Positions 16,982-26,737 of a DNA stretch of 64,000 nt are shown one piece after another. Below the pieces are notes generated by a model that saw nothing but the letters and a program-made list of their open reading frames with translations, ran no database searches and was not told the DNA's origin. Each line of letters opens with the position of its first letter. Within the stretch, counting starts at the first letter, position 1. A program made the translations under genes and the position numbers. This DNA is from Maribacter_C sp047345145 (GTDB lineage Bacteria > Bacteroidota > Bacteroidia > Flavobacteriales > Flavobacteriaceae): NCBI RefSeq assembly GCF_047345145.1, contig NZ_JBLFER010000002.1, forward strand, positions 1,240,001 through 1,304,000, written 5' to 3'.

Positions 16982-19666
16982 TCAATCTTGTTTTTTAGCT
17001 GATAAAGCTTTTAGGTAATTACGTAATACATAATGTAAGATCCCTTCGTTTTTATAGTATGCAACTTCAATTTCCGAATCTAAACGGCACACGACCTCAA
17101 ACCTTTTAAGGTTACCTTGCTCGTCTTCTGCCGTAATTCTAATAATCTTTCCTGGTTTCAACCCAGAAGTAATACCCGAAAACTCAAATTTCTCGGAGCC
17201 CGATAGACCTAGGGAATCAGCATTTTCGCCATTCTTGTACTCCAAAGGAAGAACTCCCATCCCCACCAAGTTGCTTCTATGAATACGTTCGTAGCTTTCG
17301 GCGAGAACAGCTTTGACTCCGAGTAGCATGGTGCCTTTTGCGGCCCAATCTCTGGAGGAGCCACTCCCGTATTCTTTACCTGCCAAAACTAAAAGTGGCA
17401 CGTCGTCTTTAAGGTATTTTTGTGCCGCATCGAATATAGTCAATTCGGTATTGTCGGGGAAGTAGGTCGTAAAACCACCTTCCCTTTTTGCCAGTTTGTT
17501 TTTTATACGCACATTGGCAAATGTACCTCGCATCATAGCTTCGTGATTTCCTCTTCTGGAACCATACGAATTGAAACTTTCAATGGCCACTCCCGAATCT
17601 ATCAAGTACTTTCCAGCAGGAGAGCTCGCCGAAAATCGACCTGCAGGTGAAATATGATCCGTTGTTACTGAATCTCCCAGCATTAATAGTACTCTCGCAT
17701 TTTTTATTCCTGATAACTTATTAGGCTCACTTGAAATCCCTTCGAAAAAAGGAGCCTCTTTAATATAGGTGGAATCTTTATTCCAAACATAGTTCTGCCC
17801 TGAAGGAACTTCCATCTTTTTCCATTCTTCTTCCCCGTCAAAAATTACGTTATACGTTTCTTCAAAATCTTTTTGGGAAAGTGCTGCCGCTATAATTTCT
17901 TGTATCTCTTCCGTCGTTGGCCAGATATCTTTCATAAAAACAGGAATTCCATCTGTATCTACGCCCAAAGGCTCGGTGGTAAGGTCAATATTAACCGTTC
18001 CCACTAGCGCATATGCTATTACCAATAAAGGCGAGGCCAAAAAGTTCATCTTTACTTGTGGATGCACCCTAGCCTCGAAATTACGGTTAGAAGAAAGAAC
18101 GGCGGAGACGTTTAATCCGTTTGTTTCTACAGCATTGGCAATGGCTTCTGGTAAAGGGCCACTATTACCAATACAACTAGTACAGCCATAACCCACCGTA
18201 TAAAAATTCAATGCCTCTAAGTCCGATTGTAATCCAGATTTAGTTAAGTAATTGGTTACAACCTTAGAACCAGGCGCTAGACTAGTTTTGACCCAAGGTT
18301 TTACATTTAAACCGCGTTCTCTAGCTTTTCTGGCTATCAGCCCGGCACCTACCATAACATACGGATTGGAAGTGTTCGTACAACTGGTGATTGCTGCAAT
18401 AACAACGGAGCCATCATTCAGTTCGAACTCTTTACCATCCATATTTACCAAGGTACTTTTCAACTCAACTTGCTCAGTTTTTTGATATAATTTATCGGCA
18501 GCCTCATATTCGAGATTGATCAATTCGTTAAAGCGTTCTTTTAGGTTTTTGACCAAAATTTTATCTTGAGGTCTTTTGGGGCCAGAAACGGTAGGCTCCA
18601 ATGAAGATAAATCTAGTGTCACTATATCTGTATAATTGATTTTTTCATTTCCAGTACGCCAGAGAAAGTTTTCTTTTGCATAATACTCGACCAGACCCAA
18701 GGTTTCAACCGAGCGATTGGTTTTTCTCATGTAATTTATAGTTTGGTTGTCTATTGGAAAATAAGTGGCCGTACAACCAAACTCTGGGGACATATTGGCT
18801 ATTGTCGCTCTATCTGGCACAGATAAATGATCCAAGCCATTACCAAAGACTTCAACAAATTTGCCCACAACCCCATAATCTCTAAGAAGCTTGGTTACGG
18901 TCAGCACCATATCTGTCGCATTGGTTCCTGCAGGTAGTTTCCCTTTTAGCTCCAAGCCAATAACTTCAGGGGTTGCCATGTAAATAGGCTGGTCTAGCAT
19001 CGCAGCTTCCGCTTCGATTCCTCCCACGCCCCAACCTAGAACTCCGATCCCATTAACCATGGGTGTATGAGAGTCTGTACCTACTAAGGTATCTGGGAAT
19101 AACCATCCATCTCGGTGCACAACACCTTGGGCCAGATTTTCAAGGTTTACCTGATGACATATCCCCATACCTGGAGGTACTACCCTAAAATTATCAAATG
19201 CTTGTTGCCCCCATTTTAGGAGCTTATATCTTTCATGATTACGTTCGTATTCTTTTTGAACATTTTTATCGTAAGAATCTTTACTACCGTAATAATCAAC
19301 TTGAACGGAATGGTCAACAACAAGATCTACAGGAACACTAGGATTGATTTCAATACCTTCATACCCCTTTCTAATTACTTCGGAACGTATAGAAGCAATA
19401 TCTACAATAGCAGGAACACCAGTAAAGTCTTGCATTAGAACCCGAGAAGGTTTGAAAGGAATATCCTTACCAATAGCCTCTGAATTCCAATTACTTAAGA
19501 TATCGACATGACTTTGTGTTACCGCTAGGCCATCAACATTACGAATAATGTTTTCCAATAAGATTCTTATGGAATATGGCATGGTCTCTATGCCTTTGAT
19601 GGCGGCAAGATTAACTACATTAGCCAGGTTTCCTTTGTAATTGAGTTTTTTTTTAAGTTCTATCAT
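16982..19666 (-). CDS. acnA: Aconitate hydratase AcnA
   Basis: The 894-residue protein is a full-length AcnA. The [4Fe-4S] cluster ligands are C429 in the TSCTN motif and C495 and C498 in YGCTSCIGNSG. The swivel domain at the C-terminus contains KEYGSGSSRDWAAKG. It isomerises citrate to isocitrate in the TCA cycle. Length is typical of the AcnA/IRP1 type, not the mitochondrial or AcnB types. The gene lies directly upstream of dps. No leader element is apparent before it. Confidence 0.97.
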   Translation of the reverse strand: MIELKKKLNYKGNLANVVNLAAIKGIETMPYSIRILLENIIRNVDGLAVTQSHVDILSNWNSEAIGKDIPFKPSRVLMQDFTGVPAIVDIASIRSEVIRKGYEGIEINPSVPVDLVVDHSVQVDYYGSKDSYDKNVQKEYERNHERYKLLKWGQQAFDNFRVVPPGMGICHQVNLENLAQGVVHRDGWLFPDTLVGTDSHTPMVNGIGVLGWGVGGIEAEAAMLDQPIYMATPEVIGLELKGKLPAGTNATDMVLTVTKLLRDYGVVGKFVEVFGNGLDHLSVPDRATIANMSPEFGCTATYFPIDNQTINYMRKTNRSVETLGLVEYYAKENFLWRTGNEKINYTDIVTLDLSSLEPTVSGPKRPQDKILVKNLKERFNELINLEYEAADKLYQKTEQVELKSTLVNMDGKEFELNDGSVVIAAITSCTNTSNPYVMVGAGLIARKARERGLNVKPWVKTSLAPGSKVVTNYLTKSGLQSDLEALNFYTVGYGCTSCIGNSGPLPEAIANAVETNGLNVSAVLSSNRNFEARVHPQVKMNFLASPLLVIAYALVGTVNIDLTTEPLGVDTDGIPVFMKDIWPTTEEIQEIIAAALSQKDFEETYNVIFDGEEEWKKMEVPSGQNYVWNKDSTYIKEAPFFEGISSEPNKLSGIKNARVLLMLGDSVTTDHISPAGRFSASSPAGKYLIDSGVAIESFNSYGSRRGNHEAMMRGTFANVRIKNKLAKREGGFTTYFPDNTELTIFDAAQKYLKDDVPLLVLAGKEYGSGSSRDWAAKGTMLLGVKAVLAESYERIHRSNLVGMGVLPLEYKNGENADSLGLSGSEKFEFSGITSGLKPGKIIRITAEDEQGNLKRFEVVCRLDSEIEVAYYKNEGILHYVLRNYLKALSAKKQD

Positions 19667-19966
19667 ACCAGTTGGTGATTTATACCGTTCGGGAATTATG
19701 GAATATTTAATAAACCAAAGCCTAGTAAATCAAGTACTTTTCAAGCGTAGCTTCCCCATTTATACTTTAATCACTAAGATTATAAATTTTAGTATAAATC
19801 GCCATATACTTTTTCAATATTATGCTAAAATGTAGAAAAATTGCTGTTTGCAATTTTTCTGTTCAAAGTTTAGAAAGTAAAATGTATAATCGAAAAAACC
19901 CATCTCAAATCTTTTTCATTTCCCAAAGTAGATGAAATTAGGCAAGATGGGTTTCTTATTCGTAAG
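19667..19966. other. Intergenic region, 300 bp, between acnA and the SnoaL-like gene
   Basis: The region holds the acnA promoter side (AT-rich, 19667-19880) and, from 19891, the terminator of the SnoaL-like gene described separately. I see no coding remnant or RNA gene in it. Confidence 0.5.
19891..19954 (-). terminator. Terminator after the SnoaL-like gene
   Basis: On the minus strand AAACCCATCT (from 19954 to 19945) pairs with AGATGGGTTT (19905 to 19896), and the stem is followed by a run of T from 19895. The loop is long and has its own small inverted repeat. It begins 12 bp past the stop of the gene at 19967 and fits a factor-independent terminator. Confidence 0.7.
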
Positions 19967-20323
19967 TTAAGCGTGATAATAACGTTCTCTGTATATCTTG
20001 CCATCTCTCCATTCCGTAGCAACAATCTGTTCTGAAACTAAAGTACTACCATCATTCAAATCCGCGGTAAAAACTGCATCATAAAATGAATGGTTACCAT
20101 TTATTGCGTAATTACCAGCTTCGTACCCGATGAATTTCTTTAAATCATTATCTATCCAATCTTGTTCAAATTGGATACAGAATTTTTTCCCTACTTTGGG
20201 ATTTCCATTTGCTTCACGTACAATTACGTCATCATGAAAGTACGTTTCCATTGCTTCAATAAATTCACCTTTAGCTAATAATTCGTGAATGTGTTTTAAT
20301 TTTTTTTCTATTGGATTGTCCAT
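19967..20323 (-). CDS. SnoaL/NTF2-like protein
   Basis: The 118-residue protein fits the nuclear transport factor 2 fold: an N-terminal helix pair (ELLAKGEFIEAMETYFHDDVIV), a cone-shaped sheet region and a terminal DGKIYRERYY strand. Family members are small isomerases, hydrolases or ligand binders; the conserved acid-histidine pair of true enzymes is not evident. It lies 48 bp after the hydrolase-OsmC fusion gene on the same strand and is probably cotranscribed with it. Confidence 0.8.
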   Translation of the reverse strand: MDNPIEKKLKHIHELLAKGEFIEAMETYFHDDVIVREANGNPKVGKKFCIQFEQDWIDNDLKKFIGYEAGNYAINGNHSFYDAVFTADLNDGSTLVSEQIVATEWRDGKIYRERYYHA

Positions 20324-20371
20324 TTTAATTATTTGTTATTAATTATTTAAAAAATTGATTTGTTTTTTGCC

Positions 20372-21583
20372 CTAGACAGCTTCCGTCAAAATCTGGGTCT
20401 CAGAAAGGAAAGTTCGATGTACCGGGCACTTATCAGCAATTTGCATTATTCTTTTGCGCTGCTCTTCGCTTAGATTACCTTCAAGTTTGACCTCCTTACG
20501 AAAAGTGTCAATTTTCGCAGTAGGATCCTCACAATTCTCGCAATCTTCCTTATGGCTTTTGTCATAACTTGTATGCACTTCCACACTTTTTAAATCCCAG
20601 CCTTTTCGAGCTACATACATTTTTATAGTCATGGCCGTGCAGGATGAAAGTCCCGCGGTAATGTAACCGTAAGGTGTGGGTCCAAAATCATTTCCTCCTA
20701 CCGTTTCTGGCTCATCAGCAACCATATGATGTTTCCCAACTTTAAGTTGCGTCGTAAATTCTTCGAGATTGTCTAATTTGGCAACTACCTGATGATTGCT
20801 CCTTAAAATTGGCTCCTCGGGAATCTCTAAGTACCTAGAGGCCCAACCTACGATCACATTTCCAACGTATATGGAGTCTTCCTTTCTAGATAATAAATGA
20901 TCGGCTCCATCAAGTGAAACAAAACTTTTCGGGTGTTTGGCGCTAAGATAAATTTCCTCCGCATTGTTGATTCCAACAGTGTTATCGTGCGGTGAGTGCA
21001 AAACCAATAAAGCTTTTCCCAAGGAGTTTATAGTGGTAGATAGCGAATTGGATTCTATATCATCTATAAACTGCTTCTTAATGGTAAAACCGCTTCCTCC
21101 AATATTGACGATTGCCTTTCCGCTTGCATTGATTTCCTCCAAGCTGTTTTGGATTAACCTTTTAACATAAACGGGGCTAGAGGGAGCTCCAATTGTAGCT
21201 ACAACGCGGATAGAATCTATTTTTGAGGCAGCAAGAATTGAAGCTGAACCACCTAAAGAGTGACCAACAATAAGTGTTGGAGCAGAATAATTTTCCCTTA
21301 AATAATCTGATGCCGCAATAAGATCCTCCACATTCCCTGAAAAATTAGTGTCTTCAAACTCCCCTTCGCTATCCCCTAAACCTGAAAAATCAAATCGCAA
21401 CACGCCAAAACCTTGTGCACTCAATGCATTGCTTATATTCCTGACTGCACTCAAATTTTTGGTGCAGGTAAAACAATGTGCAAACAGGACAAAATTATGT
21501 GCAAAGCGATGAATCGGTAGTTCCAACCTACCAGATAAGGTATTTCCATCTTTGTTTTTGAATGCGATCTTTGTTGTTTTCAT
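20372..21583 (-). CDS. Alpha/beta hydrolase fused to OsmC domain
   Basis: Residues 1-255 are an alpha/beta hydrolase with nucleophile S109 in VGHSLGG and a His near residue 229 (DGADHLL). Residues about 265-403 are an OsmC domain with both redox Cys, in GLSSCTAMT and ADKCPVHRT. Such bifunctional proteins are known in many bacteria; a hydrolase that releases an acid or alcohol and a thiol peroxidase in one chain may handle oxidised lipid or thioester products, but the substrate is unknown. Unlike the stand-alone OsmC at 3402, this domain is complete. It starts a leftward pair with the SnoaL-like gene and follows the deaminase-like gene by 30 bp. Confidence 0.93.
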   Translation of the reverse strand: MKTTKIAFKNKDGNTLSGRLELPIHRFAHNFVLFAHCFTCTKNLSAVRNISNALSAQGFGVLRFDFSGLGDSEGEFEDTNFSGNVEDLIAASDYLRENYSAPTLIVGHSLGGSASILAASKIDSIRVVATIGAPSSPVYVKRLIQNSLEEINASGKAIVNIGGSGFTIKKQFIDDIESNSLSTTINSLGKALLVLHSPHDNTVGINNAEEIYLSAKHPKSFVSLDGADHLLSRKEDSIYVGNVIVGWASRYLEIPEEPILRSNHQVVAKLDNLEEFTTQLKVGKHHMVADEPETVGGNDFGPTPYGYITAGLSSCTAMTIKMYVARKGWDLKSVEVHTSYDKSHKEDCENCEDPTAKIDTFRKEVKLEGNLSEEQRKRIMQIADKCPVHRTFLSETQILTEAV

Positions 21584-21613
21584 CTCTAAAAAATTTTGGT
21601 TAAGTAATAGGTT

Positions 21614-22105
21614 TTAGTGAAACCACGAGAAAGACGGTGGTCTTCTCGTTGAGCGCTCATTAATTGGTGCTCTGGAGAGTTCTTCGATATCACCTTCTAA
21701 TATACCAGTAGTAATTGCTGGTGAGGCTCCCCAAGAAGGAACTTCTTTTGTTTCTAAAATCTTTATTTCCGAGGTGTGTCCACCTACATAATCGATTGGA
21801 GTACCATAAATTACTTGTGGAATGTTATAATGACGAATGACATAGGAACACATTAGACATGGCTCCCGAGTAGAGTAAAGAAAACTATCCTTTAATACTT
21901 CTGCGCCCGCAAATTCTATCGCCGTATTAATGGCAATTATTTCTGCCCTATTGGTCACGTTCTGAGTGGTCTTAACCGAGTCTACTCCAGTTCCGATAAC
22001 TTCTCCTTTGAGAACCAGAATTGTCCCTACTGGTTCATCTCCCCTTATTAGGGCTATTCGTGCTAGTTTAACTGCATATCGCATAAATTCTTCATGTAAA
22101 TTCAT
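21614..22105 (-). CDS. Nucleoside/guanine deaminase-like protein with altered zinc site
   Basis: I start the gene at ATG 22105, which gives a 163-residue protein that begins MNLHEEFMRYAVKLA, the usual family N-terminus, 1 bp after the flavoprotein stop; a frame starting at 22225 would overlap that gene and add no family sequence. The PCxxC zinc motif is intact (EPCLMC), and so is the proton-shuttle Glu. The third zinc ligand, normally His in HAE, is Arg (NRAEIIAI, codon AGG). Without it zinc binding and deamination are doubtful, unless this is a distinct subfamily. Confidence 0.85.
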   Translation of the reverse strand: MNLHEEFMRYAVKLARIALIRGDEPVGTILVLKGEVIGTGVDSVKTTQNVTNRAEIIAINTAIEFAGAEVLKDSFLYSTREPCLMCSYVIRHYNIPQVIYGTPIDYVGGHTSEIKILETKEVPSWGASPAITTGILEGDIEELSRAPINERSTRRPPSFSWFH

Positions 22106-22106
22106 C

Positions 22107-23495
22107 TTATTTATTTTTTGTGTTATCAAGTAATTCGAGTTCTCCCAACATTGTGGGTATAAGTTCAGATACAGTAGGATGTATGTGAGTGGAATTCTGG
22201 ATCTTTTTATAAGAAAGACCAGCATTCATTGCAACAATGAGTGCGTGGATTACTTCATCTCCGCCTACACCCAAAATGGTGGCACCCAGTATTTCTTCAG
22301 TATCACCATCAACCAATACTTGCATAAAACCGGCATCCTCACTTTTTTCAACAGCGCGTGCTACTTTGCTAAAAGGACGGTATCCTTTTAATATTTTGCG
22401 ACCTGTTTCCGATGCCTGCAATTCGGTCATACCTGCTCTGGCCAAAGGAGGATCTGTAAACAGCGCATAACAAAGCGTCCTATCCGAAATACTCCTTTCA
22501 CCATCTCCGAAAAGTTGGTTTGCCACTATTTCAAAATCATTATATGTGGTATGCGTAAATCCTCCTCTTCCATTAATATCTCCAAGAGCCCAGATGCCAT
22601 CAACATTGGTTTTCAGATGGTCATCTACTATAATATACCCTTGATTGTTCAGGCTTAAGTCCGTATTTTCAATACCAAGGTTAGTGGTATTGGGCGTACG
22701 ACCAATAGCTACCAGAGCATGAGATCCAGAAACGGTAGGACTCCCTTTTTTGCAAGACAGATTGGCAACAAAATTTTCATTTTCTTTTGATAGCGCAATG
22801 CAATCCGCATCGAATCTAAAGTCAATGCCCTCTTGCTCTAAAACCTTTTGAATTTCGAGGGAGGTTTGTTCGTCTTCGCGAGAAACCACCCTGCTTCCAC
22901 GTTCTATGACGGTAACCTTGCTCCCAAAACGTCGATACATTTGAGCGAATTCAAGCCCAATATAACTCCCTCCAATAACCAATAAATGTTCTGGAATAAA
23001 ATCTAGATTCAGCATTTCAGAATGCGTGAAGTATCCCGCTTCTTCTGAACCCCTTAATTGTCTTGTACTATTACCAGCATTTATGAATATTTTAGGTGCT
23101 TTTAAGACTTCTTCACCAACCTCAACAGTTTTATTATCCACAAACATTGCGTGGCCTAGATAAAGGTCTAAATTTGAAATTCCTCTTAACCATTTTTCAA
23201 GGCCTTGATTGTAGTTTTTTACGATAGCATCTTTTCTAGCCATCACCTTTTTCATATCCACCTGAAAATCACCATCGACATTTATTCCAAAATCACCACT
23301 CCTCTTTACCATATGAGCAGCCCTCGCGCTAGCAATCAATGTTTTTGTTGGTGTACAACCATCATTGACGCAGGTACCCCCAAACCACTTTCGTTCTATA
23401 AGTGCCACCTTTTCTCCTTTTGAAGTAAGGGTCGCTGCCAAGGACGGTCCTGCCTGGCCTGCACCGATAATTATGGAATCGTAATTTCTCATCAT
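22107..23495 (-). CDS. Mercuric-reductase/RclA-like FAD disulfide oxidoreductase
   Basis: The 462-residue flavoprotein has an N-terminal FAD fold (IIIGAGQAG), the redox pair C42-V-N-D-G-C47 with the PTKTLIASAR tail of the mercuric reductase/RclA branch, a second NAD(P)-binding fold (VIGGSYIGLEFA), the ALGDING FAD motif, and a dimerisation domain with the catalytic HIHPTVSE. It lacks an N-terminal HMA domain and a C-terminal Cys pair, so it is not a true mercury reductase. Relatives such as E. coli RclA act in reactive chlorine and copper stress. It is the first gene of a tight leftward group with the deaminase-like and hydrolase-OsmC genes. Confidence 0.9.
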   Translation of the reverse strand: MMRNYDSIIIGAGQAGPSLAATLTSKGEKVALIERKWFGGTCVNDGCTPTKTLIASARAAHMVKRSGDFGINVDGDFQVDMKKVMARKDAIVKNYNQGLEKWLRGISNLDLYLGHAMFVDNKTVEVGEEVLKAPKIFINAGNSTRQLRGSEEAGYFTHSEMLNLDFIPEHLLVIGGSYIGLEFAQMYRRFGSKVTVIERGSRVVSREDEQTSLEIQKVLEQEGIDFRFDADCIALSKENENFVANLSCKKGSPTVSGSHALVAIGRTPNTTNLGIENTDLSLNNQGYIIVDDHLKTNVDGIWALGDINGRGGFTHTTYNDFEIVANQLFGDGERSISDRTLCYALFTDPPLARAGMTELQASETGRKILKGYRPFSKVARAVEKSEDAGFMQVLVDGDTEEILGATILGVGGDEVIHALIVAMNAGLSYKKIQNSTHIHPTVSELIPTMLGELELLDNTKNK

Positions 23496-23560
23496 TGCTA
23501 TATAGATTAACTCTTTAAATATTTATTGCTTGGAAATAGCTTTTTCGAATTCTGGTCTTA

Positions 23561-24298
23561 CTATTTTTTAGCCATTTCGGACACTAATTCCTCAGTAGTA
23601 AATAACTTACTAGAAATTAGCTTGAAGTTTACCTGAGCAGCCTTATTACCATCTAGATCTGGAAGCTTTGCAGAAGCCGTCGCGTCACCTACCACAGCCA
23701 CCTCAAATCCGTTTTCAATGAGTTCTCTCATGTGAGATTCTACGCAAAGATTACCAGACATACCTCCCAGTATTACTTTGTCGATACCTTGTTTCCTCAA
23801 TTGAAGTGCAAGATCATTTGATTCTGGGCCGTAAACTTTATGTGGCCCTGACACTGTTACATTGCCGCCATTGATGTATTGTTTGTATTGTGGCATCCAA
23901 TCAGCTCCTGAGCCTTCAAAACCATTACTGCTTACCTGGCTCTCACGGTCGAACATTTTTATGTTATGCATGAGTTTTTCCAAAACGCCCTCGAACTTCC
24001 ATTTGTGGTCATGTGGGTAATAGTAATGAGGAGATACAAAGACTGGAATTCCATGTTGTTCGCCCAATTTAAATAGCGTTTCAATATTGGCGATAGTATT
24101 GTTTTCCATAACACTTTCGCCTACGGCTCCCCAAGCCACTCCTTTAGTACTTAGAAAATCAATTTGAGGATCTGTGATGACGATGGCAATGTTACCATTA
24201 ATTTCAAATCCTGGTTCTGGAAGTTGTGCATTTGCTACTTGGACCATACATAGTCCAATTGTTAAGTTCAATAACTGCTTTAAATAAATAGTTTTCAT
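23561..24298 (-). CDS. Secreted isochorismatase-like cysteine hydrolase
   Basis: The 245-residue protein has a signal peptide ending VANAQ (1-25), followed by an isochorismatase fold with catalytic D43 in VITDPQIDFL and C185 in GNLCVESHMREL; a Lys near residue 152 would complete the triad. Family members hydrolyse amides or vinyl ethers such as nicotinamide, ureidoacrylate or isochorismate. Export to the periplasm is unusual for the family but common in this branch. The gene is alone and divergent from the hydrolase at 24889. Confidence 0.88.
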   Translation of the reverse strand: MKTIYLKQLLNLTIGLCMVQVANAQLPEPGFEINGNIAIVITDPQIDFLSTKGVAWGAVGESVMENNTIANIETLFKLGEQHGIPVFVSPHYYYPHDHKWKFEGVLEKLMHNIKMFDRESQVSSNGFEGSGADWMPQYKQYINGGNVTVSGPHKVYGPESNDLALQLRKQGIDKVILGGMSGNLCVESHMRELIENGFEVAVVGDATASAKLPDLDGNKAAQVNFKLISSKLFTTEELVSEMAKK

Positions 24299-24888
24299 AA
24301 TGTTAATTTTTAAGTGAGTAATAGATTAATATTTTGTCTTTTGACCTTTTTCTTCTGGTCAGAAAAAAGTGTTTTTGATAATGAAGCTTCTTAAATAAAA
24401 ATGATTGAATTACGTTTTCATCTTTAACAATCTTCATTCTCTATTTCGTTCAAGACAAAATTCGAAGAAACTAAGTTTCTATTTCTCGGATATTATGCTG
24501 TACTATTGAAAAATTGCTCGTTTATGAACTTGGGTACCAAAAAGTGAATTAAGATTATTTCAGGAAGTGGAACTTCAGGCTCATATAATCTTAAGAAAAA
24601 ATCTTAACCAAATACCAAAAAAGTCGCTTGCATTTTTGAATATGTTATTTGGCAATCCTATTTGACATCTGTTTTTTTCTAGAAGTAAAAGGATACTTCT
24701 CTTATCTACATATAAGGTATAAAGTAAAACCAATAATGTGGAGAACGACCTAAACTGTTAGTTCTGAAAAAGGTATTACCGCATAATTCTTATAGCAAGG
24801 CAATTTTTGAAAAAAACGAAAAGTAAACTTGTGCCACATTTGTAACATCAATACAAGTGGACTTTCTAAATAACTAAAATATAAAGAG
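24299..24888. other. Divergent intergenic region, 590 bp
   Basis: This AT-rich region separates the leftward isochorismatase-like gene from the rightward hydrolase-SDR-cupin-AraC run and should hold both promoters and any operators. I checked both strands for coding remnants and saw none that match a family. No consensus promoter is clear enough to report. Confidence 0.5.
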
Positions 24889-25878
24889 ATGAAAAACAAT
24901 TCCAAAATCCGATCATTAGTTTTATTAGCACTAGTAATACTCTTATCTCTCGTTTATTTGAGTTTTAAAGTAGCGGACACTCCAAATAATATGGAGAATG
25001 CCGAAGCTGAAGTAACCGTTTTGTACAAAACCAAAAATATCGAGGGAGTCGATATTTTTTACAGAGAGTCCGGTAACCCTAAAAATCCAGCTTTAATACT
25101 ATTTCATGGTTTCCCTTCTTCATCATATCAATATAGAAAGGTACTCGCCGCTTTGGGAGATGACTATTACCTGATAGCTCCGGATTATCCAGCCTTTGGA
25201 CAAAGCCAATTTCCCAGTCCAAAAGAGTTTGATTACACGTTTGACAATATGGCTCACATTATGAACGAGTTTGTTGCATCGTTTGAACTTGAATCTTACA
25301 CCTTAATGATGCATGATTACGGTGGTCCAGTAGGTTTCCGTATCGCACTTAAAAACCCTGAAAAAGTAAATGGCTTAATCATAAAAAATGCCAATATCTA
25401 TGAGGAAGGTCTTGGAGCTGCTTGGATGGATGTTAGAAAATTATGGAAGGCAAACACTACAGAAAACAGGGAGCCACTCAAAAAGGTGTTTCATATTGAG
25501 AGTCTAAAATGGCAATACACTCACGGTGTAAAAAAACCAGAAATGGTAAGCCCTGATAACTGGGTATTAGATGCACATAATATGAGCTCGCCAGAAATGA
25601 GGGAGGTACAATTAGATCTTTTCTACGATTACCGTAAGAACTTGGAGGAGTATCCAAAATGGCAAAAGTATTTGAGAAGAAATCAACCCCCTATGCTTAT
25701 TGTATGGGGCAAGAATGATGCCTTTTTTCCGGAATCCGGTGCGGAAGCATATAAAAAAGATGTTCAAAAAATAGACTACAATATCTACGACACGGGACAT
25801 TTCGCCCTAGAAGAACATGCACATGATATCATTCCAGAGATACGATCATTTTTAAATCAATTGTCTCAAAAAAACTAG
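24889..25878 (+). CDS. Asp-nucleophile alpha/beta hydrolase (haloalkane dehalogenase / epoxide hydrolase type)
   Basis: The 329-residue protein starts with a membrane anchor or signal segment (about 8-27), then an alpha/beta hydrolase fold: oxyanion motif HGFPSSSYQY, nucleophile D143 in MMHDYGGPVGF in place of Ser, an acid in WGKNDAFFP, and H304 in DTGHFALEEH. An Asp nucleophile points to haloalkane dehalogenase or epoxide hydrolase chemistry; the two tryptophan/Tyr helper residues needed to choose between them cannot be assigned with confidence. It starts a rightward run with an SDR 27 bp downstream. Confidence 0.9.
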   Translation: MKNNSKIRSLVLLALVILLSLVYLSFKVADTPNNMENAEAEVTVLYKTKNIEGVDIFYRESGNPKNPALILFHGFPSSSYQYRKVLAALGDDYYLIAPDYPAFGQSQFPSPKEFDYTFDNMAHIMNEFVASFELESYTLMMHDYGGPVGFRIALKNPEKVNGLIIKNANIYEEGLGAAWMDVRKLWKANTTENREPLKKVFHIESLKWQYTHGVKKPEMVSPDNWVLDAHNMSSPEMREVQLDLFYDYRKNLEEYPKWQKYLRRNQPPMLIVWGKNDAFFPESGAEAYKKDVQKIDYNIYDTGHFALEEHAHDIIPEIRSFLNQLSQKN

Positions 25879-25905
25879 TATAAACTTTAAACAAATCATA
25901 ATATA

Positions 25906-26661
25906 ATGAAGAAGCAAGCAATAATTATTGGGGGAACTACAGGAATGGGTAAGGCCACGGTGGAACTTTTATTGAAGGAAGGGATTGAGGTCATAGTCAC
26001 AGGACGTAAGGAGGAAAATCTAAAAGTAGTGGAAAAGGAACTTTCTGAGCTAGGCTCGATTAAAGCCATAGGATTTGATTTATTGGATATTTCTCAAGTA
26101 AATGATTTCATAAGTACGCTAAGTGAAATCGCACCAAACGTAAAGTATTTGCTAAATGCGGCAGGATACTTTAATCCAAAGCCATTTTTAGAACATACGG
26201 TTCAAGATTACGACATCTATCATGATTTTAATAGAAGCTTCTTTTTGATTACTCAAGAAGTTGTAAAAATCATGAAGGAAAATGGTGGAGGATCTATCGT
26301 CAATATTGGTTCAATGTGGGCCAAACAAGCCATTAAAGCGACACCTTCATCTGCATATTCTATGGCAAAGGCAGGACTTCATAGTTTGACACAACACCTG
26401 GCTATGGAATTAGCACAATATAATATTCGAGTCAACGCCGTATCTCCTGCTGTCGTCGTCACCCCTATTTACGGAACATTTATGGAAAAAGATAAAATTG
26501 AAGAAAACCTACAAGGCTTCAATGATTTTCACCCCATTGGACGAGTGGGAAGACCAGAAGACGTGGCGCGTACGATTCGATTCTTAATGCTTGATGATAG
26601 CTCATGGGTTACAGGGGCAGTATGGGATATTGATGGGGGCGTAATGGCTGGAAGGAACTAA
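25906..26661 (+). CDS. SDR-family oxidoreductase
   Basis: The 251-residue classical short-chain dehydrogenase has the cofactor motif GGTTGMGK, the NAA motif (LNAAGYF), and catalytic Y151 and K155 in SSAYSMAK, with Ser in NIGSMWAK. A basic residue after the second strand (TGRKEE) suggests NADP. The protein is closely similar to the SDR at 43122-43874, including the unusual block around SMWAKQAIKATPSSAYSM, so the two are paralogues. Substrate unknown. It is 27 bp after the hydrolase gene and upstream of the cupin. Confidence 0.93.
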   Translation: MKKQAIIIGGTTGMGKATVELLLKEGIEVIVTGRKEENLKVVEKELSELGSIKAIGFDLLDISQVNDFISTLSEIAPNVKYLLNAAGYFNPKPFLEHTVQDYDIYHDFNRSFFLITQEVVKIMKENGGGSIVNIGSMWAKQAIKATPSSAYSMAKAGLHSLTQHLAMELAQYNIRVNAVSPAVVVTPIYGTFMEKDKIEENLQGFNDFHPIGRVGRPEDVARTIRFLMLDDSSWVTGAVWDIDGGVMAGRN

Positions 26662-26737
26662 TTCTTAGAATTGGGAAGAGGGTTTCGACTATAACAAATT
26701 AGAAATTTTGAAAAAGTTAACCTATAAAATTAGCATT

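Noticed and set aside
22106..22225. An N-terminal extension of the deaminase-like gene
   Set aside because: The extra 40 residues overlap the flavoprotein gene and do not resemble the family.
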